Source: Stenotrophomonas sp. 704A1 (GTDB lineage Bacteria > Pseudomonadota > Gammaproteobacteria > Xanthomonadales > Xanthomonadaceae). Taken from it: a stretch of 64,000 nucleotides of DNA. A model generated the notes under the pieces. It did no database searches, was not told where the DNA came from, and saw only the letters and a program-made list of their open reading frames with translations. How positions within the stretch are numbered: position 1 is the first letter of the stretch; each line of letters begins with the position of its first letter. Shown piece by piece: positions 6,222-15,709 of this stretch. The translations under genes and the position numbers were made by a program. The stretch is taken from assembly GCF_030549525.1 (NCBI RefSeq), contig NZ_CP130831.1:4489501-4553500 (forward strand), written 5' to 3'.

Positions 6222-8726
6222 ATGAGTACCGCGCAATTCCCCATTTCCCCGCTGTTGCCGCAGATCCAGCAGCACCTGGCCGCACACCCGCGGCTGGTGC
6301 TGGAGGCGCCGCCCGGTGCCGGCAAGACCACCCAGGTGCCGCTGGCGCTGCTCGACGCGCCGTGGCTGCAGGGTCGCAGGATCATCCTGCTGGAGCCGCG
6401 CCGGGTGGCGGCACGCAGCGCGGCGCTGTTCATGGCGCGGCAGCTGGGCGACGAGGTGGGCGGCACGGTCGGCTACCGCATCCGCTTCGAGAACAGGGTC
6501 TCGGCCCGCACCCGGATCGAGGTCGTCACCGAAGGCATCCTCACCCGCATGCTGCAGGACGACCCGATGCTGGAAGAGGTCGGTGCGATCCTGTTCGATG
6601 AATTCCACGAGCGCCATCTCAGCGGTGACCTCGGCCTGGCGCTGGCACTGGATGTGCAGGCGCAGCTGCGCGAGGACCTGCGCCTGCTGGTGATGTCGGC
6701 CACGCTGGACGGTGAACGCCTGGCCCGCTTCCTGGACGCGCCACGGCTGAGCAGCGAGGGCCGCAGCTATCCGGTGGCGATCAGCCACTTCCCGGCGCGC
6801 CGCGACGAAGGGCTGGAACTGCAGGTGCGCCGCGCCGTGCAGCAGGCGCTGGCCGAGCACCCCGGCGACCTGCTGGTGTTCCTGCCCGGCCAGCGCGAGA
6901 TCGCGCGGGTGCAGGCCGGCCTGCAGGACGCGCTGGATGCCGGTGTGGAGGTCCTTGCCCTGCACGGCGAGCTGCCGGTGGAACAGCAGGCGCGCGTACT
7001 GCAGGCCGCCGCCGACGGTCGCCGCCGCGTGGTGCTGGCCACCAACGTGGCCGAGTCTTCGGTGACCCTGCCTGGCGTGCGCGTGGTGATCGACAGCGGA
7101 CAGGCGCGTGAGCCCCGCTATGACCCCAACAGCGGATTCACCCGGCTGGACGTGGTGGCCATCGCGCAGGCGTCGGCCGACCAGCGTGCCGGGCGCGCCG
7201 GGCGTGTCGCCGACGGCGTGGCCTGGCGGCTGTGGCCGCAGTCGCAGCGGCTGGAGCCGCAGCGCCGCGCCGAGATCGACCAGGTCGAGCTGGCCGGGCT
7301 GGCACTGGAGCTGGCGGCCTGGGGCAGCAGCGACCTGCGCTTCCTCGACCCGCCGCCTTCCGGCCCGATGGCCGCCGCACGCGAACTGCTGCAGCGGCTG
7401 GGCGCGCTGTCCGATACCGGCGCGATCACCGCGCTGGGCCGTCGCGTGCTGGCGCTGGGCACGCATCCGCGGATCGCGGCGATGCTGCTGGGCGCACCCG
7501 ATGCGCGCGCGCAGGCGCTGGCCGCCGATCTGGCCGCCCTGCTGGAAGCGCGCGATCCGCTGCGCCAGGGCGGTGATGCGCTGGCCGCGCGTTGGCGGGC
7601 ACTGGCCGCATTCCGCAACGGCCGCGCAGCGGCCGACGCCAACCGCAGCGGGCTGGCCGCGATCGATGCGGCGGCCAAGCAGTGGCGACGCCGCCTGCGC
7701 TGTGACGCGTCGCCACCGGCCAGCATCGACGCGCACGAACTGGGCGACCTGCTCGCACATGCCTTCCCTGACCGCATCGCCTTCCAGCACCCCAGCGATC
7801 CGCTGCGCTACCTGCTCGCCAATGGCCGCAGCGCGCGCCTGCACGAACTGAGCGACCTGCGCGGCGAGCCGTGGCTGGTGGCCAGCGAACTGCGCTTCGA
7901 GGCGCGCGATGCGCTGCTGCTGCGTGCCGCACCGGTGGATGAAGCCCAACTGCGCAAGGCGTGGCCGGAGCGCTTCATCACTGAAGACGTGGTGCGCTGG
8001 GACAGCGAGCGTCGCGCGCTGGTGGCACTGCGCGAGACCCGTTTCGACCGCATCGTGCTGGACAGTCGCTCGGCCGGCCGGGTCGATCCACAGCACGCCG
8101 CCCAGGCGCTCACCGACGCGGTGGCCGAACTCGGCCTGCAGGCGCTGCCGTGGACCGACGGACTGCGCCAGTGGCAGGCCCGGGTCGAGTCGCTGCGGCG
8201 CTGGATGCCGGAGCTGGACCTGCCCGACTGCAGCGACGCGGCCTTGCTGGCCAACCGTGCGCAGTGGCTGCAGCCCGCGTTCGCTGGCAAGAGCCGGTTG
8301 GATGCGCTGGACGAGGCCAGTTTCGGCGAAGCGCTGAAGTCGCCATTGGAGTGGTCGCAGCGGCAACAGGTTGAACGCCATGCACCCACCCGCATCACCG
8401 TGCCCTCCGGGCTGGAGCGGCCAATCACCTACGCGCTGGACAGCGAAAGCGGCGAACCGCTGCCGCCGGTGCTGGCCGTGAAGCTGCAGGAACTGTTCGG
8501 CCTGGCCGACACGCCGCGCATCGCCGAGGGCCGGGTGCCGCTGACCCTGCACCTGCTGTCGCCGGGTGGCAGGCCGTTGCAGGTGACCCAGGATCTGCGC
8601 AATTTCTGGGAGAACACCTACGCCGAGGTCAAGAAGGAGATGAAGGGCCGCTACCCACGCCACCCGTGGCCGGACGACCCGTGGACGGCCACGGCGACCC
8701 ACCGCGCCAAGCCGCGCGGGACGTAA
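6222..8726 (+). CDS. hrpB: ATP-dependent helicase HrpB
   Basis: An 834-residue DExH-box helicase of the HrpB family. It has Walker A APPGAGKTTQ (about residues 26-35), EPRRVAAR (motif Ia), DEFHERH (motif II, with Phe in place of the usual Ala/Cys), MSATLD (motif III) and TNVAESS (motif V). Motif VI is QRAGRAGR. The long C-terminal region ends with PSGLERPITY and WENTYAEVKKEMKGRYPRHPWP, a strong HrpB/DEAH C-terminal signature. E. coli HrpB is of similar length, and its RNA substrate is not firmly known. The ATG at 6222 is preferred to a TTG two codons upstream. The gene is monocistronic. Confidence 0.95.
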   Translation: MSTAQFPISPLLPQIQQHLAAHPRLVLEAPPGAGKTTQVPLALLDAPWLQGRRIILLEPRRVAARSAALFMARQLGDEVGGTVGYRIRFENRVSARTRIEVVTEGILTRMLQDDPMLEEVGAILFDEFHERHLSGDLGLALALDVQAQLREDLRLLVMSATLDGERLARFLDAPRLSSEGRSYPVAISHFPARRDEGLELQVRRAVQQALAEHPGDLLVFLPGQREIARVQAGLQDALDAGVEVLALHGELPVEQQARVLQAAADGRRRVVLATNVAESSVTLPGVRVVIDSGQAREPRYDPNSGFTRLDVVAIAQASADQRAGRAGRVADGVAWRLWPQSQRLEPQRRAEIDQVELAGLALELAAWGSSDLRFLDPPPSGPMAAARELLQRLGALSDTGAITALGRRVLALGTHPRIAAMLLGAPDARAQALAADLAALLEARDPLRQGGDALAARWRALAAFRNGRAAADANRSGLAAIDAAAKQWRRRLRCDASPPASIDAHELGDLLAHAFPDRIAFQHPSDPLRYLLANGRSARLHELSDLRGEPWLVASELRFEARDALLLRAAPVDEAQLRKAWPERFITEDVVRWDSERRALVALRETRFDRIVLDSRSAGRVDPQHAAQALTDAVAELGLQALPWTDGLRQWQARVESLRRWMPELDLPDCSDAALLANRAQWLQPAFAGKSRLDALDEASFGEALKSPLEWSQRQQVERHAPTRITVPSGLERPITYALDSESGEPLPPVLAVKLQELFGLADTPRIAEGRVPLTLHLLSPGGRPLQVTQDLRNFWENTYAEVKKEMKGRYPRHPWPDDPWTATATHRAKPRGT

Positions 8727-8854
8727 TGCATACCGACACCCCGCCCGTTCCTGAATGGCTGCGGTAGAGTCACACCACGCGCCCGTCTGACTGACATACC
8801 GTTTACGGGCAACAGGCGACACTGGACTTCGACCCGAGGCAAGGACACCCCCGC

Positions 8855-9244
8855 ATGAGCAAGCTGACCGTAATCACCGACCGCGCCCTGGAGCGCGCCC
8901 TCGACCTGGCCCATACCGCAGGCGATGGCCTGAAGAGCGCTGGCGGCAGCCTGCGTCACCTCGGCCCGCAGGCCAGCGACTGGATCAAGACCGGTGCCGC
9001 CCTGGGTGCGGTGAAGACCGGCGGCAAGGTCGCCACCAAATTCGCCCGTCGCAATCCGGCGGTGACCATCGCGGCAGCTGCCGTGGGCGTGGGCCTGCTG
9101 GGCTATGCGCTGTACCGCAAGCAGCAGAAGAAGAAGGCCGCCAATGGCCATGTGGTCAACGGCCAGGCACAGCGCATCCATGCGCGCGATCGCCGCAACG
9201 ACACCGTGGTCGACGAACACAGCGACATCGGCAGCGACGCCTGA
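8855..9244 (+). CDS. small membrane protein of unknown function
   Basis: A 129-residue protein. Residues 1-65 are amphipathic and Ala/Gly-rich (LDLAHTAGDGLKSAGGS). One hydrophobic span follows at about 72-90 (AVTIAAAAVGVGLLGYALY), then a basic stop-transfer RKQQKKK and a hydrophilic tail. The N-terminal half plus single span resembles the ElaB/YqjD/DUF883 layout of inner-membrane, ribosome-associated proteins, but the family motif is not clear. It is monocistronic, with a strong hairpin terminator at 9265-9300. Confidence 0.75.
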   Translation: MSKLTVITDRALERALDLAHTAGDGLKSAGGSLRHLGPQASDWIKTGAALGAVKTGGKVATKFARRNPAVTIAAAAVGVGLLGYALYRKQQKKKAANGHVVNGQAQRIHARDRRNDTVVDEHSDIGSDA

Positions 9245-9264
9245 GTTTCGATCATGGGGTAACG

Positions 9265-9300
9265 GGGCCGGCACGCGCGATGCAGCGCGTGCCGGCCCTT
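9265..9300. terminator. strong bidirectional hairpin between convergent genes
   Basis: Perfect 14-bp arms (GGGCCGGCACGCGC and its complement) flank a 6-base loop, followed by TTCGTGTTTGTG. It separates the convergent ends at 9244 and 9320 and can serve both strands. Confidence 0.75.
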
Positions 9301-9319
9301 CGTGTTTGTGCAGAGCTGC

Positions 9320-9859
9320 TCAGCCGATCTGCCGCCACTGCCCCGGCTGCAGGTCGTCCAGCCGGTACGGGCCCATCGATACCCGCACCAGGCGCAGCGT
9401 CGGCAGGTTCACTGCCGCGGTCATCCGCCGCACCTGGCGGTTGCGCCCTTCGCGGATCGTGATGGCCAGCCAGCTGTCGGGCACCGTCTTGCGGAAGCGT
9501 ACCGGCGGATCCCGCGTCCACAGCTGCGGCGCCGGATCGAGGCGCTCGATCCTGGCCGGCAGCGTCGGCCCGTCGTTGAGCACCACCCCGTCGCGCAGCC
9601 GTTGCAACTGCTCATCGCTGGGCGTCCCTTCCACCTGCACCCAGTAGGTCTTGTCGGCCTTGTGCTTCGGGTCGGTCAGCTTGTGCGCCAGCGTGCCGTT
9701 GTCGGTCAACAGCAACAGGCCTTCACTGTCATGGTCGAGCCGACCGGCGGCGTATACGCGCGGCGGCAGGCCGAACCCGGCCAGGGTCGGTCGCGGCGGT
9801 ACGCTGCGGTCGGTGAACTGGCAGAGCACGTTGAACGGCTTGTTGAAGGCAATCAGCAT
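9320..9859 (-). CDS. rluE: 23S rRNA pseudouridine synthase RluE
   Basis: A 179-residue RsuA/RluB/E/F-type synthase starting MLIAFNKPFNVLCQF. It contains the catalytic GRLDHDSEGLLLLT (Asp after Leu) and the C-terminal IREGRNRQVRRM-type motif. It has no N-terminal S4 domain, and its length fits RluE (about 180-220), which modifies U2457 in 23S rRNA. An in-frame ATG ten codons upstream (9889) is possible but adds a Pro-rich stretch that does not belong to the family. It is convergent with the small membrane protein and separated by a strong hairpin. Confidence 0.85.
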   Translation of the reverse strand: MLIAFNKPFNVLCQFTDRSVPPRPTLAGFGLPPRVYAAGRLDHDSEGLLLLTDNGTLAHKLTDPKHKADKTYWVQVEGTPSDEQLQRLRDGVVLNDGPTLPARIERLDPAPQLWTRDPPVRFRKTVPDSWLAITIREGRNRQVRRMTAAVNLPTLRLVRVSMGPYRLDDLQPGQWRQIG

Positions 9860-9939
9860 CGCGGAAGCGGCAGGCGGCGGGCGTGGCATTGTCCCATGCC
9901 ACGCCGCGTGCCCGCCGGTCCTGGCCCGGTGCTGCCGGG

Positions 9940-10797
9940 TTATGGCTTGATGAAGCGCAGGGTCATGCGGTCGCTTTCACCGATGGCCTGGTACTTCGCC
10001 GCGTCGGCCTTGTCATGCTGGTTGGTCGGCGGCAGCGTCCACACGCCATTCGGGTGGTCCTTGCTGTCGCGCGGGTTGGCGTTGACCTCACTGCGCGCAT
10101 CCAGCTTGAAGCCGGCGGCCTCGGCCATCGCGATCACCTGCTGCTGGCCGACGTAGCCGGTGTCATCGTCATCGGCCACATCAGCCTTGGCGCGGTGTTC
10201 GACCACGCCGAGCACGCCGCCCGGCTTGAGCACGTTGAAGAAGCCCTGGAACATGCCCTGCGCCTGGCCGGCCTTGCGCCAGTTGTGCACGTTGCGGAAG
10301 GTCAGCACCACGTCGGCCGAGTTGGCGGGGCCGAACACCGGCTTGGCCGGGTCGTAGGCCACCACGGCGGTCTTGTCGAACTGCGCCGGTGCCGCGGCGT
10401 ACTTCTTTTCCAGGCTGTCGCGGCTGCGCTGCTGGTAGTCGCGGCCACGGCCTTCCGGCACGGCCTGCGGGTCGACCACGGCGGCGATGTAATGGCCCTG
10501 GTCACGCAGCAGCGGCGCCAGGATTTCCGAATACCAGCCGTTGCCGGGAGTGATTTCAATGACGGTCTTCTGCGGTGCCACAGTGAAGAACGACAGTGTC
10601 TGCGCAGGATGCCGGAAGCCATCGCGCTTGACGTTGGCCGGATCGCGGGTCGGCGCCTTCACCGCCGTGTCGATGGCCGGCGATACCTGGATCTTCGCCG
10701 CTGCCGCCGGGGTCGGCGCGGCGATGGCGGGAACGGCGACCAGCAGCGCCGATGCGAGCAGCAGGCGGCAACCACGCAGGGAAGAGGCAGCAATCAT
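9940..10797 (-). CDS. exported class I SAM-methyltransferase-like protein
   Basis: A 285-residue product with an N-terminal signal peptide (hydrophobic SLRGCRLLLASALLVAVPAIAA, cleavage after AIAA). The mature domain has the methyltransferase glycine motif VIEITPGNGWYSEIL and the later strand LTFRNVHNW. It also has the motif LKPGGVLGVVEHRA and ends TLRFIKP. This is the predicted periplasmic methyltransferase family common in proteobacteria; its activity is unproven, and SAM is not expected in the periplasm. The start at 10797 is chosen so the signal sequence is at the N-terminus; the frame is open 20 codons further upstream. Confidence 0.8.
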   Translation of the reverse strand: MIAASSLRGCRLLLASALLVAVPAIAAPTPAAAAKIQVSPAIDTAVKAPTRDPANVKRDGFRHPAQTLSFFTVAPQKTVIEITPGNGWYSEILAPLLRDQGHYIAAVVDPQAVPEGRGRDYQQRSRDSLEKKYAAAPAQFDKTAVVAYDPAKPVFGPANSADVVLTFRNVHNWRKAGQAQGMFQGFFNVLKPGGVLGVVEHRAKADVADDDDTGYVGQQQVIAMAEAAGFKLDARSEVNANPRDSKDHPNGVWTLPPTNQHDKADAAKYQAIGESDRMTLRFIKP

Positions 10798-10967
10798 CAG
10801 GGCGACTCCAGCGGAAGATGCGGCGAGACTAGCAGCCACCGCGCCCAAGGTGTTCACAAAACGTTAGCCGCGCGCACGCGACGGAACACTGTTTTGTGGG
10901 GGGCGCCGCAGCGCGGTAACACCCCGCGCTCTATGCTGGAGAACTTCCCCCCAAGGAGTCCGTGCCC

Positions 10968-11924
10968 ATGACGGCAATCCGTGAACTGGGCCGTTCCGGC
11001 CTGCATGTACGTCCGCTCGCCTTCGGTGGCAACGTGTTCGGCTGGAGCGCAGACGAAAAGGCCAGTTTCGCCCTGCTCGATGCCTTCGTGGATGCAGGCT
11101 TCAACCTGGTGGATACCGCCGACGTGTATTCAGCCTGGGTGCCGGGCAACCAGGGCGGCGAGTCGGAAACCCTGCTCGGCAGGTGGTTCGCCCGCAGCGG
11201 CAAGCGCGACAAGGTCGTGCTGGCCACCAAGGTCGGCAAGTGGGCCGAACGCCCCGGGCTGACTCCGGACAACATCAATGCCGCGGTGGAAGATTCGCTG
11301 CGCCGCCTGCAGACCGACGTGATCGATCTGTACCAGGCCCACGAGGATGATGAATCGACGCCGCTGGAGGCCACGCTGGCCGCCTTCGGCCGCTTGATCG
11401 AAGCCGGCAAGGTGCGCGCGATCGGCGCCTCCAACTACAGCGCCACGCGCCTGGCCGATGCACTGAAGGTCTCCACGGATTACAGGCTGCCGCGTTATGA
11501 AACCCTGCAGCCGGAGTACAACCTGTACGACCGGGCCGGCTATGAGACGGCGCTGGAACCGCTGGTGCAGCGCGAACAGATCGGCGTGATCAACTACTAC
11601 GCGCTGGCCAGTGGCTTCCTCAGCGGCAAGTACCGCAGCGCCGACGATGCCGGCAAGAGCAGCGCGCGCGGCGCCACCGTGGTGAAGCGTTATCTGAACC
11701 CGCGCGGCCTGCGCATCCTGCAGGCGTTGGACGATGTGGCCAGCAGGCACACTGCCAGCCCCGCACAGATCGCGCTGGCCTGGCAGATCGCACGGCCGTC
11801 GATCACCGCCCCGATCGTCAGCGCCACCAGCGTGGAACAGCTGCACGACCTGCTGGCGGCCGCCAATGTCGGCCTGAGCGGGCAGGACGTCGCGCAGCTG
11901 GATGCGGCCAGCGTCGAGGGCTGA
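10968..11924 (+). CDS. aldo/keto reductase
   Basis: A 318-residue NADPH-dependent (beta/alpha)8 oxidoreductase. It carries the AKR tetrad in order: Asp in FNLVDTADVYSAW, with the catalytic Tyr following, Lys in VVLATKVGKW, and His in LYQAHEDDE. GASNYSATRL comes next. The cofactor-binding C-terminal part is around APIVSATSVEQL. The ATG at 10968 is chosen over a GTG at 10962 because AAGGAG at 10953-10958 gives normal spacing only for the ATG. It is close in layout to YajO/Tas-type reductases; the physiological carbonyl substrate cannot be inferred. It is monocistronic. Confidence 0.92.
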   Translation: MTAIRELGRSGLHVRPLAFGGNVFGWSADEKASFALLDAFVDAGFNLVDTADVYSAWVPGNQGGESETLLGRWFARSGKRDKVVLATKVGKWAERPGLTPDNINAAVEDSLRRLQTDVIDLYQAHEDDESTPLEATLAAFGRLIEAGKVRAIGASNYSATRLADALKVSTDYRLPRYETLQPEYNLYDRAGYETALEPLVQREQIGVINYYALASGFLSGKYRSADDAGKSSARGATVVKRYLNPRGLRILQALDDVASRHTASPAQIALAWQIARPSITAPIVSATSVEQLHDLLAAANVGLSGQDVAQLDAASVEG

Positions 11925-11969
11925 TCGCACGCCGTTGCCCTCTCCTCCGCGCTTGGCATGGATGCAGTG

Positions 11970-11989
11970 GTGCCGATCCGGGTCGGCAC
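11970..11989. terminator. hairpin between convergent genes
   Basis: Perfect 7-bp arms GTGCCGA and TCGGCAC around a 6-base loop sit between the reductase stop (11924) and the flavoprotein stop (12008). No U-tract is present. Confidence 0.5.
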
Positions 11990-12007
11990 CTGCCAGCGCC
12001 CCTGCCG

Positions 12008-12913
12008 TCAGCGCGGCAGGCTGTCCTCGGCCACCAGCGCGTGATGCACGGCGATGCCGGCGCGCACGCCTTCGGCCGTGGCCAGGGTGATGTTGCCCAC
12101 GGTGGTCGCATCGCCGGCGGCGTACACGTTCGCAACCGAGGTCTGTTTCATCGCGTCGACCTCCACCAGCACGCCCAGCGGGCTTTCCACCAGCGCACAG
12201 CCCAGCTGCTGCACCAGCGGCGTGGCCATGCCCTGCAGTGCGGGCACGAACAGGGCGCGCTGTGCGATGCGGCGGCCATCGGCCAGCTCCACCTCCAGCC
12301 AGGTCGGCTGGTCACCCTGCACGCGCACCACCGGCGTGGTTTCCACCTGCACTCCCCGCTGCATGAGGGCGGCACTGTCGTCGGCGCCGATCTCCCGCCC
12401 CTGGCTGAAGAAGGTCACGTTGCCCCAGTCGGCGAACAGCGGCGCCTTGCTGGCCGAGAACGGCTGGCCACCCAGCAGCCCGATCGCCCCGCCACCCACT
12501 TCGTAACCATGGCAGTACGGGCAGTGCAGCACGGTGCTGCCCCAACGCTCTGCCAGGCCGGGCAGGTCCGGCAGCTGGTCGGCAATGCCGGTCGCCAGCA
12601 GCAGCTTGCGCGCGGCCAGCCGTTGGCCATCGGCGGTCTGCACCTGCACGCCGGCGCTGCTGGCATGGGCCTGCACGGCCTCGGCGTGCAGCCAGCGCAC
12701 GCTGGGATAGTCCAGCAGCTGCTGGCGGGCGTTCTTCAGCAGCTCGGCACCGCTGATGCCGTCCATGCCCAGCACGCCATGCGAATGGCTGGCAGCGCGG
12801 TTGCGCGGTGTGCCGGCGTCGATGATCGTGACCGGCCGGCGCGCGCGCGCCAGGATCAGCCCGGCGGCGATGCCGGCGTAGCTGCCGCCGACGATGAGGA
12901 CATCAGGGTTCAT
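12008..12913 (-). CDS. thioredoxin-reductase-like NAD(P)/FAD flavoprotein
   Basis: A 301-residue two-domain flavoprotein. It has FAD motif GGSYAGIAAG near residue 9, an HCPYCHGYE active site (redox CxxC as in TrxB), a NAD(P)-binding IGLLGG segment, and the C-terminal FAD motif NVYAAGDAT. TrxB normally has CATC and GGGDSA; here CPYC and a shortened second nucleotide-binding loop place it in the TrxB-like family of uncertain partner. Its ATG lies 11 bp inside the end of the Rrf2 regulator gene, so both are expressed from one promoter. Confidence 0.88.
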   Translation of the reverse strand: MNPDVLIVGGSYAGIAAGLILARARRPVTIIDAGTPRNRAASHSHGVLGMDGISGAELLKNARQQLLDYPSVRWLHAEAVQAHASSAGVQVQTADGQRLAARKLLLATGIADQLPDLPGLAERWGSTVLHCPYCHGYEVGGGAIGLLGGQPFSASKAPLFADWGNVTFFSQGREIGADDSAALMQRGVQVETTPVVRVQGDQPTWLEVELADGRRIAQRALFVPALQGMATPLVQQLGCALVESPLGVLVEVDAMKQTSVANVYAAGDATTVGNITLATAEGVRAGIAVHHALVAEDSLPR

Positions 12914-13358
12914 GGTGACCTTCCAGGGAACGGTGGTGGGCAAGATGGCGGGCGAAGTCGGCGCCCAGCTGGTCCAGCGTGGTGGCGCGCAGCCGCTGCT
13001 CGAGCAGGCGCTGCGCCTCGCGTGCACCTTCCAGCAGGGCGTCGTTGACCAGCTGCTGGATCGGGCAGCCGGCCGTGCCCTCGCGGGTACCGACCTGCAC
13101 CAGCGGCGGCGCACCGACCGCCAGGTAGATGTCGTGCAGGCTGATGCTGGCCGCGTCGCGGGCCAGCTGGCTGCCACCGCCATGCCCGCGCAGGCTGCGC
13201 ACCAGGCCGGCCCGGTGCATCTGCGCCAGCAGGCGGCGGATCACCACCGGGTGGGTGGGCAGGCAGCTGGCCAGCTGTTCGGAGGTCCGCGGCCCCGGCT
13301 GGCCGACCAGGTGGGCCATCACGTGCAGGGCGTCGGAAAGCGGGTTGGCGGATTTCAT
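12903..13358 (-). CDS. Rrf2 family transcriptional regulator
   Basis: A 151-residue winged-helix regulator of the Rrf2 family. It starts MKSANPLSDALHVMAHL, with the recognition helix region THPVVIRRLLAQMHRAGLV and the wing GHGGGSQLARDA. The three-cysteine cluster that ligates an Fe-S centre in IscR/NsrR is absent: only one Cys (in GCPIQQL) lies in that region, and another is at ASCLP. It therefore resembles the cluster-free YwnA/CymR group and may sense thiol state through these cysteines. It is followed by the flavoprotein with overlapping frames. A 7-7-7 palindrome covers its own start codon, suggesting autorepression. Confidence 0.88.
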   Translation of the reverse strand: MKSANPLSDALHVMAHLVGQPGPRTSEQLASCLPTHPVVIRRLLAQMHRAGLVRSLRGHGGGSQLARDAASISLHDIYLAVGAPPLVQVGTREGTAGCPIQQLVNDALLEGAREAQRLLEQRLRATTLDQLGADFARHLAHHRSLEGHHEP

Positions 13359-13377
13359 GTAACCAGACTAGTTACAT
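13357..13377. promoter_or_regulatory. probable Rrf2 operator
   Basis: Perfect inverted repeat ATGTAAC, 7-base spacer CAGACTA, GTTACAT. One arm includes bases of the Rrf2 ATG, so bound repressor would block transcription start or early elongation. The AT-rich dyad stands out in GC-rich surroundings and has the arm and spacer size expected of an Rrf2 dimer site. Confidence 0.65.
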
Positions 13378-13541
13378 TTAATCCCGCTGTCGAGGGTCTT
13401 GTTTTGTTCCATATGGACACATTTGTCCTATGAAACATTTCCTTCACGTCACTAAACGAAACGCGAATGTGACACACATCGCACTTCAGAGACCTCAAGC
13501 CCGGTCGATACCGCATCGCTCCCCTTCCGAGATCTCGCCCC

Positions 13542-15665
13542 ATGAATGCCTCTTCCCATGCGCCGCGGCTGCAGTCGAAGCTGCTCGGTGCCGTTTCTGT
13601 CGGTCTGGCCGTTGTCCTGCTGTGCGCCCTTGCGGGTCTGGCATCGGCCTGGTTGAAGTTGTCCACCGAGGTTCCGCCGGAGGTCGCCCACAGCCGCGAT
13701 GCCGAGCGCCTGCAGCGCGAGTTCCGCGGCCAGGTGCAGGAATGGAAGAACGTGCTGCTGCGCGGCCGCGATGCCGAGCTGCGCAAGCGTCACCTGCAGG
13801 CGTTCGACAGCGAGGGCCGCCTGGTTGCCGACCTTGCCAAGGGCCTGGCGACCAGCCCCGATGCCCGCACACGCGAACTGGCGCGGTCCTTCGCCACCCA
13901 GCACGCGCAGTTGCAGCAGGCCTACCACGGTGCGCTGCAGGCGTTCGCCGCCGCCGACCACGATCCGGCAGCCGGCGACGCCCTGGTGCGCGGCAAGGAC
14001 CGGCCGCTGACGCAGGCGCTGGATGCGCTGAGCGCACGGACCAGCGCGGTGGCCGAAGCCGCAGTGAACGCGCGGTCGCAGGCATCACGACAGATGCTGG
14101 TGCTGTGCGCGGTGCTGACCGTGGTCGCCGCGGTGCTGCTGCTGACCGGTCTGGGCTGGTGGCTGCGGCGCGCGGTGGTGCAGCCGGTGCTGGCGGTGGA
14201 AGCGGCGGCACGTGCGGTCGCGGCAGGCGACCTCGATCATGTGGTGCAGGTCCGCAGCCGTGATGAGATCGGCCGCCTGGCCCAGGCCATGCAGGCGGTG
14301 CAGGGCACCCTGCGCGGCGTGCTGGCCGCGCAGGCGGCGATGGCGCAGTCGCACGACGCCGGCACCATCAGCCACCGCATGGACGCCAGCGCGTTTCCCG
14401 GTGCGTACGGCAGGATGGTGGCCGAAACCAATGCCCTGGTCGATGCGCACATCCAGGTGAAGATGCGCGCGATTTCGATCATGGGCCGCTACGCGGTGGG
14501 CGACCTCAGCCAGGACATGGAACGCCTGCCCGGCGAAAAGGCAGTGATCACCGAAGCACTGGATGCAGTGAAGTCCAATCTCGGCGCGATCAACGGCGAG
14601 ATCCGCCGCCTGGCCGAGGCCGCCGCCGCCGGCGATTTCAGCCAGCGCGGCCAGAGCGCGCGCTTCGAACATGACTTCCGGGCGATGGTCGAGGGCCTGA
14701 ACCAGCTGATGCAGACCACCGACCACAACCTGGCCGAGGTTTCGACGATGCTGCGCGCGATCGCCGATGGCCGCCTTGGCGCGCGCATGCAGGGCGACTT
14801 CCAGGGCGTGTTCGCGCGCATCGCCGGCGACGCCAACACCACTGCGGCGCAGCTGGCCACGATCGTCAGCGACATCAAGCACGCCTCGGGCAACATCCAC
14901 ACCGCCGCAGCCGAAATCGCCGCCGGCAACAACGATCTGTCGCGCCGCACCGAGCAGCAGGCGGCCAACCTGGAGGAGACCGCTGCGTCGATGGAGGAGC
15001 TGACCTCCACCGTGCGCCAGAACGCCGAGCACGCGCGCCAGGCCAACCAGCTGGCGATCGGCGCACACGGTGTGGCCTCGCAGGGCGGCGAGGTGGTCGG
15101 CCAGGTGGTGGCGACCATGGATGCGATCGAAGGTTCGTCGCGGCAGATCGCAGAGATCATCAGCGTGATCGACGGCATCGCGTTCCAGACCAACATCCTG
15201 GCCCTGAACGCTGCCGTGGAAGCGGCGCGCGCCGGCGAGCAGGGCCGCGGCTTCGCCGTGGTCGCCAGCGAGGTGCGCACGCTGGCACAGCGCTCGGCTG
15301 CCGCTGCCAAGGAGATCAAGTCACTGATCGAGGCGTCGGTCGAACAGGTCGGCCACGGCGCCCAGCACGTGCGCCGCGCCGGCCAGACCATGGCCGAGAT
15401 CGTGGCCTCGGTGCAGCGCGTGACCGACATCATGGCCGAGATCTCGGCCGCCTCGCAGGAACAGAGCGCCGGCATCGAGCAGGTCAGCCAGACCATCATC
15501 CAGATGGATGGCACCACCCAGCAGAATGCCGCGCTGGTGGAGGAAGCCAGCGCCGCTGCGCGCAGCCTGGACCAGCAGGCCGACCGCCTGATCGAAGCGG
15601 TGGACGTGTTCGATCTGGCGACGGCGACGGCGACGAGCAGGAACGCGTTTTCGCGCGCCGCCTGA
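13542..15665 (+). CDS. methyl-accepting chemotaxis protein
   Basis: A 707-residue chemoreceptor. TM1 is about residues 15-37, followed by a helical periplasmic sensor (about 40-185) and TM2 (about 186-206). A HAMP domain ([21 protein letters not shown]) and further HAMP-like linkers follow. The signalling hairpin has the near-invariant tip [23 protein letters not shown]. The methylation helices flanking the tip are rich in Glu/Gln. The C-terminus (RNAFSRAA) lacks the NWETF-type CheR tether. The ligand is unknown. It is monocistronic in this window, with no flagellar or che gene adjacent, and ends at a SMAG palindrome. Confidence 0.93.
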   Translation: MNASSHAPRLQSKLLGAVSVGLAVVLLCALAGLASAWLKLSTEVPPEVAHSRDAERLQREFRGQVQEWKNVLLRGRDAELRKRHLQAFDSEGRLVADLAKGLATSPDARTRELARSFATQHAQLQQAYHGALQAFAAADHDPAAGDALVRGKDRPLTQALDALSARTSAVAEAAVNARSQASRQMLVLCAVLTVVAAVLLLTGLGWWLRRAVVQPVLAVEAAARAVAAGDLDHVVQVRSRDEIGRLAQAMQAVQGTLRGVLAAQAAMAQSHDAGTISHRMDASAFPGAYGRMVAETNALVDAHIQVKMRAISIMGRYAVGDLSQDMERLPGEKAVITEALDAVKSNLGAINGEIRRLAEAAAAGDFSQRGQSARFEHDFRAMVEGLNQLMQTTDHNLAEVSTMLRAIADGRLGARMQGDFQGVFARIAGDANTTAAQLATIVSDIKHASGNIHTAAAEIAAGNNDLSRRTEQQAANLEETAASMEELTSTVRQNAEHARQANQLAIGAHGVASQGGEVVGQVVATMDAIEGSSRQIAEIISVIDGIAFQTNILALNAAVEAARAGEQGRGFAVVASEVRTLAQRSAAAAKEIKSLIEASVEQVGHGAQHVRRAGQTMAEIVASVQRVTDIMAEISAASQEQSAGIEQVSQTIIQMDGTTQQNAALVEEASAAARSLDQQADRLIEAVDVFDLATATATSRNAFSRAA

Positions 15666-15709
15666 CGTCTCCGCCGGGAATGGAGCGGCGCTGCCGCCGC
15701 GCCAGTACG

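Noticed and set aside
6144..8822. Very long open frame (about 890 codons) antisense to hrpB
   Set aside because: Its translation is Gln/Arg/Ala/His-rich with no domain. Such frames arise opposite GC-rich genes with strong third-position bias. The plus-strand helicase has all family motifs.
13430..13541. Flagellar (sigma-28) promoter before the chemoreceptor gene
   Set aside because: GGTCGATA resembles the -10 GCCGATAA, but no TAAA-like -35 lies at the right distance.
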